Below, piece by piece: positions 48,019-58,900 of a stretch of DNA of 64,000 nucleotides. Below the pieces are notes generated by a model that made no database searches, was not told the DNA's origin, and saw nothing but the letters and a program-made list of their open reading frames with translations. The stretch is taken from NCBI GenBank assembly GCA_039830025.1, contig CP140040.1:200001-264000 (forward strand). The letters run 5' to 3'. How positions within the stretch are numbered: position 1 is the first letter of the stretch; the number at the start of each line of letters is the position of its first letter. This DNA is from Buchnera aphidicola (Kaburagia rhusicola ensigallis). GTDB taxonomy: Bacteria > Pseudomonadota > Gammaproteobacteria > Enterobacterales > Enterobacteriaceae. Position numbers and translations under genes: made by a program.

Positions 48019-48843
48019 TTAATCAATATTTCTTAAAATATTATTAATTTCGGTTTTTTTTAATGTTGTTTCGTCTACGCTTTTTACGATAACAGCACAG
48101 TAGAGATTATAATCTTTGTTTTTGGATGGTAAACTTCCTGGAACTACTACAGATCCTTTTGGAATTCTTCCATAAGAGATGGTTTTATTTTTTCTATCGT
48201 AAATTTTAGTACTTTGACCGATGTAAACACCCATTGAAATTACTGATCCTGATTCAATAATTACTCCTTCAACAATTTCTGATCTAGCTCCAATGAAACA
48301 GTTATCTTCAATAATTGTTGGGTTATTTTGTAATGGTTCTAATACACCTCCTATTCCTACCCCGCCTGATAAATGTACATTTTTTCCTATTTGTGCACAA
48401 GATCCGACGGTTGCCCATGTATCTATCATGGTTCCTGAATCAACGTACGCTCCGATATTTATAAAAGAAGGCATCAAAATTGTATTTTGTCCAATAAAAG
48501 AACCATATCGGATTGATGCTGGAGGTACTATTCTTATTTTGTCTCGAATAAAATGTTTTTCTTGGTATTCAGAATACTTCAATTTAATTTTATCATAGTA
48601 TTGCGTTTCATTGTTTTTAATAAGATTATTTTTTTGTATACAAAAATAAAGTAAAATAGCTTGCTTTATCCATTGATGAGTAATCCAGTTATTTTTAATT
48701 TTTTCTGCAGTTCGCAATATTCCTTGGTCTAACATGGATATTACTTGATTAATAGCATTGGTAGTAGTGTTATCAATATTTTTAAAATCAATATTATTTT
48801 TATTTTCAAATGTATATTTAATTATTTTTTTTAAGTTTTTCAT
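48019..48843 (-). CDS. dapD: Tetrahydrodipicolinate N-succinyltransferase
   Basis: 274 residues, the E. coli length. Step in the succinylase route to diaminopimelate and lysine, feeding both MurE and lysine supply. Left-handed beta-helix with hexapeptide repeats from about residue 100 to 230 ([42 protein letters not shown]). C-terminal [19 protein letters not shown] is typical. The N-terminus carries an all-helical domain. 91 bases after map on the same strand; convergent with degP. Confidence 0.96.
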   Translation of the reverse strand: MKNLKKIIKYTFENKNNIDFKNIDNTTTNAINQVISMLDQGILRTAEKIKNNWITHQWIKQAILLYFCIQKNNLIKNNETQYYDKIKLKYSEYQEKHFIRDKIRIVPPASIRYGSFIGQNTILMPSFINIGAYVDSGTMIDTWATVGSCAQIGKNVHLSGGVGIGGVLEPLQNNPTIIEDNCFIGARSEIVEGVIIESGSVISMGVYIGQSTKIYDRKNKTISYGRIPKGSVVVPGSLPSKNKDYNLYCAVIVKSVDETTLKKTEINNILRNID

Positions 48844-48934
48844 ATGTAGTCATAATTTTATTTGTGTTTAAGAGAAAGTTAATTATTTAAAAATGTAACG
48901 TAAATAATTAATATCAACTTCTGAAGATTATATA

Positions 48935-49735
48935 TTAATCACAATTGTTCAATATCTTTGGTATTTTTTCTTCTTTTTGTATTGTTAGTATTTCGCATCC
49001 TTTTTCATTTACTAAAATAGTATGTTCATATTGTGCAGATAAACTATTATCTTGTGTTTTTATTGTCCATCCATCATGCATACATTTTACTTGACTATTC
49101 CCTGCATTTACCATTGGTTCTATTGTAAATGTCATGCCTGATTGTAATATTACTTTTTTATTGTCATAATAATTATGATGTAATATTTGAGGATCTTCGT
49201 GAAAATTTCTTCCAATGCCATGTCCGCAATATTCTTTTACTACAGAAAAACTATGTTTTTCTACGTGTTTTTGTATTATCGTACCGATTTTATTAAGGTG
49301 TACTCCTGGTTTTACTGCGTATAACGATAAATATAAGCTTTCCAGGGTTACTTTGCATAATAGTTTTCCTAGCGGGTTGGGTTTTCCTACAAAAAACATT
49401 TTAGATGCGTCTCCATAATATTGATTTTTAATAATTGCAACATCAATATTTATAATATCGCCATTATTTAATTTATCGCTGTAATTAGGAATTCCATGGC
49501 ATACAACGTTGTTAACAGAAATACAAACAGATTTTGGAAATCCATTGTATCCTAAGCAAGCTGGTTTAGCTTGTTGCTTATTTATTATGTAATCATGACA
49601 AATTGAATCTAATTCTCCTGTAGAAATATTAGGTTCAATATATTGTTCAATCATTTCTAATACTTCTGCTACAAGTTTTCCTACTACTCGCATCTTTTGT
49701 ATTTCAATTTCATTTTTAATAGAAATAGTAGTCAT
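48935..49735 (-). CDS. map: Methionine aminopeptidase
   Basis: 266 residues (E. coli 264). Removes the initiator methionine from new proteins; essential. The metal ligands are visible: Asp in INIDVAI, Asp in YYGDASKMF, His in EYCGHGIGRNFHEDP, Glu in FTIEPM and Glu in QYEHTIL. Divergent from rpsB, as in E. coli, where the map-rpsB arrangement is identical. Confidence 0.97.
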   Translation of the reverse strand: MTTISIKNEIEIQKMRVVGKLVAEVLEMIEQYIEPNISTGELDSICHDYIINKQQAKPACLGYNGFPKSVCISVNNVVCHGIPNYSDKLNNGDIINIDVAIIKNQYYGDASKMFFVGKPNPLGKLLCKVTLESLYLSLYAVKPGVHLNKIGTIIQKHVEKHSFSVVKEYCGHGIGRNFHEDPQILHHNYYDNKKVILQSGMTFTIEPMVNAGNSQVKCMHDGWTIKTQDNSLSAQYEHTILVNEKGCEILTIQKEEKIPKILNNCD

Positions 49736-50057
49736 AATTTTTTATATGTTTATTTTTTATAAATACAATTATAAATGTTTTTTGATAAAACATATATCAT
49801 TAGATAATTATATCTTTTAATATAAGTATTCTTATTTAATAAAAAATTTATTATTTTCATGTTTAGTACTATTTTGAGTATATTTATCTATATATGTTAT
49901 TTTATAGATTAAATTATATTAAAAAATTTCTAATGAATAAGACATATTACGTAGAGTATATTTTGCAAATATTTGTATAAAATGACAATGATGTAATGGA
50001 ATTTTTAATACGTCAGATTATCTGGTTAATCTAATTCACATTCGTTTTGGAGTATTT
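49736..50057. promoter_or_regulatory. map/rpsB divergent region with rpsB leader hairpin
   Basis: 322 bases holding the promoters of map and rpsB. Near its end is a small stem-loop, AGATTA (50015-50020) with TAATCT (50027-50032) around a 6-base loop TCTGGT, 25 bases before the rpsB ATG and followed by a good ribosome site (TTGGAGTATTT). In E. coli the rpsB-tsf operon is autoregulated by S2 through a structured leader; whether this small hairpin is a remnant of it is inference. No confident -35/-10 pair assigned. Confidence 0.4.
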
Positions 50058-50771
50058 ATGTCTGTTATATCGATAAAAGATATGTTAAAAGCAGGTGTAC
50101 ATTTTGGTCATCAAACTCGTTATTGGAATCCTAAAATGAAATCTTTTATTTTTGGATCAAAAAATAAAGTTCATATTATAAATTTAGAAATGACTTTGTT
50201 AATGTTTAACGTTGCTTTATCTGAATTAAAAAAGATTATATTAAAAAAAGGAAAAATATTGTTTGTAGGTACAAAAAAAGCAGCAAGTGCAATAGTTAAA
50301 AGTTCTGCGATATCTTGCAAACAATTTTATGTCAATCGTCGTTGGTTAGGTGGAATGTTAACAAATTGGAAAACAGTGCGTCAGTCTATAAAGTTATTAA
50401 AAGATTTAGAGATACAATCTAAAGATGGAACTTTTAACAAATTGACAAAAAAAGAAGCGTTATTACGTATGCGTGAATTATCGAAGTTAGAAAATAGTTT
50501 AGGTGGTATTAAAAATATGGGAAGTTTACCTGACGCATTGTTTGTGATAGATGCAGAGCATGAAAAAATAGCTATAAGAGAAGCAAATAATTTAGAAATT
50601 CCAGTATTTTCTATAGTAGATACTAATTCTAATCCTGATGGTGTAGATTTTATTATTCCAGGTAACGATGATGCTATCAGAGCAATCAACTTATATCTTA
50701 GTATTGTTGTTAAAACTATATTAAAATGTTGTTTTCGCGATCAATCTCATAATGTAACATCTAATAACTAA
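50058..50771 (+). CDS. rpsB: 30S ribosomal protein S2
   Basis: 237 residues (E. coli 241). S2 sits on the back of the 30S subunit and is required for S1 binding. [25 protein letters not shown] near the start, [22 protein letters not shown], and [29 protein letters not shown] are highly conserved. The acidic C-terminal tail is short. Begins the rpsB-tsf pair, 28 bases before tsf. Confidence 0.98.
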   Translation: MSVISIKDMLKAGVHFGHQTRYWNPKMKSFIFGSKNKVHIINLEMTLLMFNVALSELKKIILKKGKILFVGTKKAASAIVKSSAISCKQFYVNRRWLGGMLTNWKTVRQSIKLLKDLEIQSKDGTFNKLTKKEALLRMRELSKLENSLGGIKNMGSLPDALFVIDAEHEKIAIREANNLEIPVFSIVDTNSNPDGVDFIIPGNDDAIRAINLYLSIVVKTILKCCFRDQSHNVTSNN

Positions 50772-50799
50772 AGCGATAAAATTTATATAAGGATGTTTA

Positions 50800-51609
50800 A
50801 TGAAAAAAATTACTGCACTTTTAGTAAAAAAATTGCGTATTCAAACTGGATCAGGGATACTTGATTGTAAAAAAGCGTTGATAGAAACGCAGGGAGACAT
50901 AGAAAAGTCTGTTGATGTTTTAAGAAAATTAGGCCGTGTAAAAGCAAAGCAAAAACAGTCCTTTTTTACTTCTCATGGTGTTATATTTATAGGTGCTAAT
51001 AATAAATGTACTGCTATGGTAGAACTAAATTGCGAAACTGATTTTGTTTCAAAAGAAGATAGTTTTCTTTCTTTTGGAAACAACATAATACATCGTGCTA
51101 TTACTTTACAAACGAATGATGATTCATCATTACTGAAAACATTATTTGAAGAAGAAAGGATGTATTTAGTCTCGAAATTGAGTGAAAACATTATTATTCG
51201 TCGCATAGTAATATTGCATGGAACAAATATTACTAGTTATTTACATCATAATCGAATTGGTGTACTAGTAAAAACTACATCACAAAGTAATCAAACGTTG
51301 ATGAAAAATATTGCTATGCATATTGCTTCTAGTAAACCTGAATATCTACGACCTGATTTGATCCCTAGTTCTGTTATAGAACGAGAATACAAAATACAGT
51401 TAGAATTAGCTATGCAATCTAATAAACCTGAATCGATTGTAGAAAAAATAGTAAAAGGAAGAATGATTAAATTTTCTAATGAAAAATCATTGTTTGGTCA
51501 AAGTTTTGTATTTGATCCACAAAAAACTGTGGGTGAAATTGTTATAGAAAACAATATTGATATCGCTTCGTTTGTTCGATTTGAAGTGGGAGAATTAGCT
51601 TGTAAATAA
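50800..51609 (+). CDS. tsf: Elongation factor Ts
   Basis: 269 residues (E. coli 283). Nucleotide exchange factor for EF-Tu. The N-terminal UBA-like part has LRIQTGSGILDCKKALIETQGDIEKSVDVLR; the exchange motif reads NCETDFVSKE (TDFVAKD in E. coli). The C-terminal module ends KTVGEIV. Start has AAGGATGTTTA before it. A hairpin separates it from pyrH. Confidence 0.96.
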   Translation: MKKITALLVKKLRIQTGSGILDCKKALIETQGDIEKSVDVLRKLGRVKAKQKQSFFTSHGVIFIGANNKCTAMVELNCETDFVSKEDSFLSFGNNIIHRAITLQTNDDSSLLKTLFEEERMYLVSKLSENIIIRRIVILHGTNITSYLHHNRIGVLVKTTSQSNQTLMKNIAMHIASSKPEYLRPDLIPSSVIEREYKIQLELAMQSNKPESIVEKIVKGRMIKFSNEKSLFGQSFVFDPQKTVGEIVIENNIDIASFVRFEVGELACK

Positions 51610-51668
51610 GATTTTATTAACTATGAGGAGTATGTAATTTAAAATAAATAATAAATCGTTTTTTTATA

Positions 51669-51686
51669 AACCGCCTAATGGCGGTT
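51669..51686 (+). terminator. GC-rich hairpin between tsf and pyrH
   Basis: AACCGCC (51669-51675) pairs perfectly with GGCGGTT (51680-51686) around a TAAT loop, among the most GC-rich stems of the window, 60 bases after tsf. A T-rich stretch (TCTTTTTA) follows after a short gap, and T7 precedes it. In E. coli a terminator or attenuator also ends rpsB-tsf before pyrH. Confidence 0.7.
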
Positions 51687-51764
51687 AATATGTCTTTTTA
51701 TTTAAAGAAATACAGGTTTTAGAGAATATTATGTTCTTAAATTTAATTTAGTCATGAGTTATAT

Positions 51765-52496
51765 ATGAAAAAAAAAAATAATAAAGTATTTAGATTTAAA
51801 CGTATACTAATAAAATTAAGTGGTGAATTTTTACAAGGTAGTAATAAATTTGGAATAGATATAGATGCATTAAATTGTATTATAAAAGAAATAAAAGATG
51901 TTGTGAATTTAGGAATACAAGTAGGTATTGTTGTCGGTGGAGGAAACATATTTCGAGGAGAAAAATTAAAAAGTTTTGGCATTAATAAAATTGTTTCTGA
52001 TAATGTAGGTATGTTATCCACTATTATTAATGGATTGATATTGTGCAATTCCATGAAAAAAATGAATCTTAATGCGTATTTAATGTCTTCAATTCCAATT
52101 GGTTCAATATGCGAGATTTATCACTATGAAAAAGCTATAAATTGGTTAAAAAATAAATGCATAGTGATATTTTCGGGAGGTTTAGGAAATCCATGTTTCA
52201 CTACAGATTCGGCAGCTTGTTTACGCGCAATAGAAATAAAAGCCGATATTGTTTTAAAAGGAACTAAAGTTAACGGGGTATATTCAAGCGATCCAAAAAA
52301 AAATATTAATTCGGTGTTATATAAAACAATAACCTATGATGAAGTATTAACTAAAGAATTACAAGTTATGGATTTATCTGCTTTTATATTAGCTAGAGAT
52401 CATAAATTACCCATTTGTATTTTTAATATATATAATCCAGGAATTTTATGCCGGATTATACAGGGTAAAAAAGAAGGAACGTTAATTGAATTTTAG
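51765..52496 (+). CDS. pyrH: UMP kinase
   Basis: 243 residues (E. coli 241). Bacterial-type UMP kinase of the amino-acid kinase fold, making UDP. RILIKLSGEFLQG, VGIVVGGGNIFRGEKL, DNVGMLSTIINGL, FSGGLGNPCFTTDSAACLRAIEI, KGTKVNGVYSSDPKK and MDLSAFILARD are the family motifs. An A11 tract (51768-51778) follows the ATG immediately, encoding the first lysines; slippage there would abolish the product of some messages. Same order as in E. coli (rpsB-tsf-pyrH-frr). Confidence 0.96.
   Translation: MKKKNNKVFRFKRILIKLSGEFLQGSNKFGIDIDALNCIIKEIKDVVNLGIQVGIVVGGGNIFRGEKLKSFGINKIVSDNVGMLSTIINGLILCNSMKKMNLNAYLMSSIPIGSICEIYHYEKAINWLKNKCIVIFSGGLGNPCFTTDSAACLRAIEIKADIVLKGTKVNGVYSSDPKKNINSVLYKTITYDEVLTKELQVMDLSAFILARDHKLPICIFNIYNPGILCRIIQGKKEGTLIEF
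51768..51778 (+). repeat. In-frame A11 tract at the pyrH start
   Basis: Eleven A directly after the pyrH ATG, read in frame as KKKN. Slippage of one base would move all downstream codons out of frame. Confidence 0.8.
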
Positions 52497-52579
52497 AAAT
52501 TTAAATATATAATGCAAAGTTTTAAAGATTACATATTTCATATGTTAACTTCGCGGATAAATATTTTAAGGAAATTATT

Positions 52580-53137
52580 ATGGTTGAAAACATTAAAAAA
52601 ATTACGATAACAAAAATGGATAATTGTATAACTTTATTTAAACACCATCTTAGTACGTTATGTATAACTAGAGCATCTCCTTCTATTTTAAATTCTATTT
52701 ACATAAATTATTTTGGTAAAAAAGTACAATTATGTAAAGTTTCTAGTATAGCTATAGAAAATTTTAACACTTTGAAAATTAATTTATTTGACATTTCTCT
52801 TAAAAATGATGTAGAAAAAGCTATTAAAAATTCTGAATTAAATTTAAATCCTATTTCTATAGGAAGTGCTATAAAAATAGTACTTCCTATTTTGACAGAA
52901 GAAAGAAGAAAACATTATATAAAACTAGCAAAAAACGTAGCAGAACAAGGTCGAGTATGTGTTAGAAACATTCGTCGTAATGCTAATGATAGAATAAAGT
53001 GTATTTTAAAAGATAAGTTAATTAGTCATGATATAGAACGGAGACTACAACACGATATTCAAAACATAACTAACAATTTTATAAAGAAAATTAATCAGAT
53101 ATTGGAAAAGAAAGAACAAGATCTAATTAACATATAA
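52580..53137 (+). CDS. frr: Ribosome recycling factor
   Basis: 185 residues, the E. coli length. With EF-G it splits post-termination ribosomes. Three-helix bundle plus beta domain; RASPSILNSIYINYFGKKVQL, NPISIGSAIKIVLPILTEERRKHYIKLAKNVAEQGRV and VRNIRRNAN are family signatures. Ends in a lysine/glutamate-rich helix. Start follows TAAGGAAATTATT. 83 bases after pyrH. Confidence 0.97.
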   Translation: MVENIKKITITKMDNCITLFKHHLSTLCITRASPSILNSIYINYFGKKVQLCKVSSIAIENFNTLKINLFDISLKNDVEKAIKNSELNLNPISIGSAIKIVLPILTEERRKHYIKLAKNVAEQGRVCVRNIRRNANDRIKCILKDKLISHDIERRLQHDIQNITNNFIKKINQILEKKEQDLINI

Positions 53138-53259
53138 TAAAGTTCTTTTATATGCAAATTATATATTTATTGCATTGAAAGATGCTTAATATTCATTAAT
53201 TACTTAATTAAAAATATTTTTATTGAGTTCATTTTATTTATATAGTGTGGAATGAGATC

Positions 53260-54462
53260 ATGAAAAAATTGGCTATTTTAGGTTCTACGGGATCAATTGG
53301 AGTTAATACTTTATTAATTGTTGAAAGAAATCCTCATTTATTTAAAGTTATTGCTCTGTCTGCGAATAAAAATGTTAAGGTAATGGTACGACAGTGTGAA
53401 CTTTTTTCTCCTGAATGGGCTTCTTTAAAGAACATAAAAGCAGCTAAAGAATTAAAATTACAACTTAAGATTAGAAATATTAAAACTCAAGTACTTTCGG
53501 GAGATAGTGCAGCTTGTAAGTTTGCTAGTTTAGAATCGGTAGATTATGTTGTTTCTGCTATTGTTGGTGCCGCAGGTTTAATATCTACATTATATGCAGT
53601 TAAATCTAAAAAAACAATATTATTAGCAAATAAAGAGTCTCTGGTAATAGGAAATAGTATTTTGATGAAAGAAGTAGTTAATAATAATGCAATGTTATTA
53701 CCTATTGATAGCGAGCACAGTGCTATATTTCAAAGTTTACCTATTGACGTTCAAAAAAATTTAGGATTAGTAAAACTTAGTGAATATGGAATTAAATCTA
53801 TGGTTTTGACAGGATCGGGTGGGCCTTTTTTAAATTTTCCATTGCATAAACTAAACAATGTCACTCCTCGTCAAGCTTGTACACATCCTACTTGGCGTAT
53901 GGGAAAAAAAATTTCAGTTGACTCTGCTACTATGATGAATAAAGGATTAGAGTACATTGAGGCTAAATTGTTATTTCACGCTTTTGATATTAAAATAGAA
54001 TTAGTTATTCATCCTCAATCAATTATTCATTCTATGGTAAGATATTGCGATGGAAATATAATAGCAAATTTATCAATTAATGATATTAAATTGTCTATTT
54101 CATATGCTATGTTTTGGCCAAATCGTGTAGTTTCTGGTGTGCCTCATCTTGATTTTTCTAAAGTTAAAAAATTGTCTTTTGTAGAACCAGATTTTAAAAA
54201 ATATCCATGTTTAAAATTAGCGTTAAATGCATTTTTAAGTGGACATGCTTCTACTATTATATTAAATGCTGCCAATGAAGTTGCTGTTTCTGCATTTTTA
54301 TGTTCAAAAATTAAATTCAACGATATTTATAAAATTATTGATTCTACGTTAAATTTATTATCTTATCCTAATCCTAAAACTTTTAATGAAATATTAGAAA
54401 TTGATAAAATAACTCGTATTAGAACACAAAAAGTTCTTTCAAATTTTGTAGATAAAACATGA
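53260..54462 (+). CDS. dxr: 1-deoxy-D-xylulose 5-phosphate reductoisomerase
   Basis: 400 residues (E. coli 398). Second step of the MEP isoprenoid pathway, giving precursors for UppS. NADPH loop LGSTGSIGVNTL at the start, LLANKESLVIGN, LLPIDSEHSAIFQSL (metal-binding Asp and Glu), LTGSGGPFLNFP, HPTWRMGKKISVDSATMMNKGLE and IHPQSIIHSMV. The frame starts at a GTG (53245), but ATG 53260 gives MKKLAILGSTGSIG, the family N-terminus, with GGAATGAGATC before it, and is preferred. 46 bases before uppS. Confidence 0.96.
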   Translation: MKKLAILGSTGSIGVNTLLIVERNPHLFKVIALSANKNVKVMVRQCELFSPEWASLKNIKAAKELKLQLKIRNIKTQVLSGDSAACKFASLESVDYVVSAIVGAAGLISTLYAVKSKKTILLANKESLVIGNSILMKEVVNNNAMLLPIDSEHSAIFQSLPIDVQKNLGLVKLSEYGIKSMVLTGSGGPFLNFPLHKLNNVTPRQACTHPTWRMGKKISVDSATMMNKGLEYIEAKLLFHAFDIKIELVIHPQSIIHSMVRYCDGNIIANLSINDIKLSISYAMFWPNRVVSGVPHLDFSKVKKLSFVEPDFKKYPCLKLALNAFLSGHASTIILNAANEVAVSAFLCSKIKFNDIYKIIDSTLNLLSYPNPKTFNEILEIDKITRIRTQKVLSNFVDKT

Positions 54463-54508
54463 ATTTTTTGATTATTTTATTCATTTAAATAAGGTTATAG
54501 TAAGTTTT

Positions 54509-55252
54509 ATGTCATTAAAACACTTTTTAACTATTAACAAAAATTATAAAAATATTTTACCACAACATGTAGCTATCATAATGGATGGTAATGGAAGATG
54601 GGCAAATAAAAAAGGAAAACTGCGAATTTTTGGTCATCAAGCAGGATTAAGAGCAGTTCGACGTGCTGTATCTTTTTCTCTTTTTTATAAATTGAAAGTT
54701 CTTACTTTATATGCGTTCAGTAGTGAGAACTGGAAGAGACCTCTTTTAGAAATTATGGTGTTAATGGAGCTATTTTTTAATGGTTTGCATAGCGAAATTA
54801 ATAATTTAAATAAACAAAATATTCGTTTAAAAGTGATTGGAGATATTACAAAGTTTAATTCTGTTCTAAGAAAAAAAATTTATGCTGTAGAAGAATTAAC
54901 AACAAAAAATGATGGTTTGATATTGAATATTGCAGCTAATTATGGTGGTAAATGGGATATTGTTGAAGCAGTAAAAAAGGTTTTTTTTAAAATTCAAAAA
55001 TGTTATTTATCTATTGACGATATTACTGAATCTACTATTTCTAAATATTTGTCTATTAGTAATTGTATTCCTATAGATTTAGTAATTCGTACAGGCGGTG
55101 AATATCGTTTAAGTAATTTCTTTATTTGGCAAATTGCGTATTCGGAATTATATTTTACTAATATATTTTGGCCTGATTTTAATAGAAACATTTTTGAAAA
55201 AGCTATATTTTCGTTTATAAATAGAAAGCGTCGTTTTGGTTCTTTAGATTAA
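54509..55252 (+). CDS. uppS: Undecaprenyl diphosphate synthase
   Basis: 247 residues (E. coli 253). Cis-prenyltransferase making the C55 carrier lipid used by MraY. Asp26 in HVAIIMDGNGRWANK is catalytic; FGHQAGLRAVRRAV, LTLYAFSSENWKRP, IAANYGGKWDIV and DLVIRTGGEYRLSNFFIWQIAYSELYF complete the signature. In E. coli it is followed by cdsA, rseP, bamA, skp and lpxD before fabZ; here only 225 gene-free bases separate it from fabZ. Confidence 0.97.
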   Translation: MSLKHFLTINKNYKNILPQHVAIIMDGNGRWANKKGKLRIFGHQAGLRAVRRAVSFSLFYKLKVLTLYAFSSENWKRPLLEIMVLMELFFNGLHSEINNLNKQNIRLKVIGDITKFNSVLRKKIYAVEELTTKNDGLILNIAANYGGKWDIVEAVKKVFFKIQKCYLSIDDITESTISKYLSISNCIPIDLVIRTGGEYRLSNFFIWQIAYSELYFTNIFWPDFNRNIFEKAIFSFINRKRRFGSLD

Positions 55253-55477
55253 TTACTTTATGTGAGTTACTGCAACTACTGCGATATTTAATTTAAAAAT
55301 ATAATCTTTATTATGGGTAAAAAATTAAAATTTGAACATAATGTTTTAATGTATCATCATATATGATCTAACAGTAACTAAATAATGTTTATAAAATATT
55401 GTTTAAAATCTTATAAACATATTTTTTTTTATTTATAATAGTAATATTATTATTGGTATCTTTTGTGATTTTTTTAA

Positions 55478-55936
55478 ATGTGTGAACTTAAACTTAAAGA
55501 TATTTTAATGTTGTTGCCTCATCGAAATCCTTTTATTTTTATTGATAAAATTATAAAATATAAAGAAAAAAAGTATATAATTTCGACAAAACATGTAAAA
55601 TTACACGAATTTTTTTTAAAAGGACATTTTCCAAATTTTCCTGTAGTTCCTGGAGTATTAATTTTAGAGTCTATATTTCAAACAGCGTGTGTTTTAGCAT
55701 ATAAAAGTACTCATCAATTATGCAAGAGAGAGTTATTTTATCTTTCTAGTATTGATTACGCTAAATTTAAACACAAAATATTTCCCGGTGATATAATGAC
55801 AATTTATGTAGATATTATTACTATCCGTGCTCATGCTATTCGTTTTCAGGGAAATGTATTTGTAAAAAATAAAGTTGTATGTAGTACAAAAATGTCTTTC
55901 ATGCATGATACAAAATTAAAAAAATTTTTTATTTAA
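55478..55936 (+). CDS. fabZ: 3-hydroxyacyl-ACP dehydratase FabZ
   Basis: 152 residues (E. coli 151). Hot-dog-fold dehydratase of fatty-acid elongation. The active-site pair is His50 (FLKGHFPNFP) and Glu64 (PGVLILESIF). LLPHRNPFIFIDKI near the start is the second typical motif. Between lpxD and lpxA in E. coli, it is the only gene kept from that lipid A block, which points to fatty-acid rather than lipopolysaccharide synthesis as its role here. Its stop is directly followed by codons upstream of dnaE. Confidence 0.95.
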   Translation: MCELKLKDILMLLPHRNPFIFIDKIIKYKEKKYIISTKHVKLHEFFLKGHFPNFPVVPGVLILESIFQTACVLAYKSTHQLCKRELFYLSSIDYAKFKHKIFPGDIMTIYVDIITIRAHAIRFQGNVFVKNKVVCSTKMSFMHDTKLKKFFI

Positions 55937-55957
55937 ATGTTATATTGGAATGTTGAA

Positions 55958-58900
55958 ATGGCAGATCCAAAATTTATTCATCTTCGAGTGCATAGTGATT
56001 TTTCTATGGTTGATGGATTATCAAAACCTCAATTATTAGTCAATCGAGTTGCAAAATTTGGCATGCCTGCGATGGCTATCACAGATTTTAGTAACTTACA
56101 TGGTGTCATTAAATTTTATCAAGCAGCTTTGCATAAAGGAATTAAGCCAATTATTGGTGTTGATTTTAACATGTACGTTGATGAATATTCATTAGATAAA
56201 TTGTCTAAAATTACTTTGTTAGCTTCTACTAATACGGGATATAGAAATCTAATTTTATTACTTTCTCGAGCATATCATAACGGATACAACAGCACAATTG
56301 GAATAATAATAAAAAAAGCATGGTTAATTGAATATCGTAAAGGCATAATTTTGTTGTCCGGTGGTTGTTATGGCGATATCGGTATCAATATATTGCAAAG
56401 TAATAAGTCAGCATTGTACAAAAGTTTATTTTTTTACAATAAGTATTTTCAAAATTTTTATTATTTTGAAATTGTACGTAATGGAAAGCCTAATGAAGAA
56501 GAATACATTGATAAAATTAAATGTTTATCTGCAAAAGAAGGGATACCTTTGGTAGCTACTAATTCTGTTTGTTTTTTAAATGAAATTGATTTTTCAGTTC
56601 ATAAAATTCGTGTTTTTATTAACCAAAGATGTGTCATTAATAATAAGAACATTAATCATGATTACACGTCGCAGCAATTTTTAAAAAATGAAGTTCAAAT
56701 GTTAGAAGTATTTTCAGATATTCCTGAATCACTTTCGAATAGTGTAGAAATTGCCAAGCGTTGTAATGTAATTTTAAAATTTGATAAACATTTTTTACCA
56801 AAGTTTCCTATAAGATGTAATAGTATTAATGATTATTTAGTCATTAAAGCAAAAAAAGGATTATTTAAACGTCTTATTCATTTGTATCCGGATAAAAAAA
56901 TCCGAGATGTTCATTTAGATAAATATATTTCTCGTTTATTTTCGGAATTAGATGTAATAAATAAAATGGGATTTCCTGGATACTTTTTAATAGTTATGGA
57001 ATTTATTAATTGGTCAAAACAAAATGCAATTCCAGTGGGTCCGGGAAGAGGATCTGGTGCTGGATCTTTAGTATCATACGCTTTGAATATTACTGAATTA
57101 GATCCTTTGCGATTTGATTTAATATTCGAACGATTTCTTAATTTAGAACGTGTTTCAATGCCAGACTTAGATATTGATTTTTGCATGGATAATCGTGATA
57201 GAGTTATTGAGCATGTTTCTCAAATATATGGACGAGAATCAGTATCTCAAATTGTTACTTTTGGTACTTTGACAGCTAAAGCAGTGATACGAGACGTAGG
57301 TCGAGTTCTGGGTTTTCCTTATGGATTTTTGAATCGTATTTCTAAATTAATTCCATTAGATCCAGGAATAACTTTACAACAAGCTTTATCTAATCGATCA
57401 GAATTGTTAAAACTGTATCATTCTGATGAAGATGTAAAAGTATTGATTGACATTGCTAAAAAATTAGAAGGAATTACTCGAAACATTGGAAAACATGCTG
57501 GAGGATTAGTTATTTCACCTGGAAAAATTACTGATTTCTCGCCATTACATTATGATGAAAATGGTTGTAATCCTATTACTCAATTTGATAAATCAGATAT
57601 TGAATTAATAGGATTAGTTAAATTTGATTTTCTTGGATTGAAAACGTTAACTATAATACATAATTCAGTAAAAGTAATTAACCACAACTTGTCGATACGA
57701 AAAAAAAGTCCAATTGATATTAATTGCATTCCTTTGAATGACAAAAATTGTTTTTGTTTTTTACAATCATGCTGCACTATAGGTATTTTCCAATTAGAAT
57801 CTTATGGAATGAAAGATTTAATTTTTCGTTTGAAACCGGATTGTTTTGATGATTTAGTTGCTTTAATAGCTTTGTTTCGACCAGGACCTTTGCAATCAGG
57901 AATGGTAGATAATTTTATAAATCGAAAACATGGTAATGAAAAAATTTTTTATCCTGATAAGAAATGGCAACATATATTATTGAAACCAGTTTTAAAATCA
58001 ACTTATGGAGTTGTGTTATATCAAGAACAAGTAATGAAAGTTGCACAAGTATTAGCAAATTATACTTTAGGCAGTGCAGATATTTTACGTCGTGCTATGG
58101 AGAAAAAAAATCCTTTGGAAATGAAAAACCAAAGAACTATGTTTAAAGAAGGAGCAAAAAAGAATGGAATTGATTCTAAATTGGCTATGAATATTTTTAA
58201 TTTACTAGAAAATTTTGCTGGATATGCATTTAATAAATCACACTCTGTTGCTTATTCTTTAATATCATATCAAACTTTATGGTTAAAATTGTATTATCCA
58301 GCTGAATTTATGTCATCTGCTATGAATGCTGATATAGATAATACTGATAAGTTAGTGACATTAATTTATGAATGTAAAAGAATTAAACTAAATATTGTTG
58401 CCCCTAGTGTTAATAATAGTGATTATTATTTTAGAGTTGATAATTGTGGTAATATTATATATGGGTTAGGAGCAATAAAAGGAATTGGAAAAAACGTTGT
58501 TACTGCTATTATTCGAGCTAGAAAGTGTTATGGAATTTTTTCTGAATTATTTGATTTGTGTGTTCATGTCGACTCATCTAAATTAACAAAAAGAGTAATT
58601 GAGAAATTAATTAAATCAGGAAGTTGCGATTGTTTTAAGATAGACAGATCTATATTAATAAATAATTGCAATAATATTATTCAATCGGCATATCAATATG
58701 TGCAATCGAAAAAATCAAAAAAGATAGAACTATTTGGATCTTTATTAGAAGACTTAAAACAAACATATAATAACTCTTCTTTCACTAATGTTAATATTAA
58801 CAAACGATTAATACTTGATTGGGAAAGAGATTGTTTGGGATTTTATTTAACTAAGCATCCTGTAGATCAATATTTGGATATATTACATAAGTATCCAAAA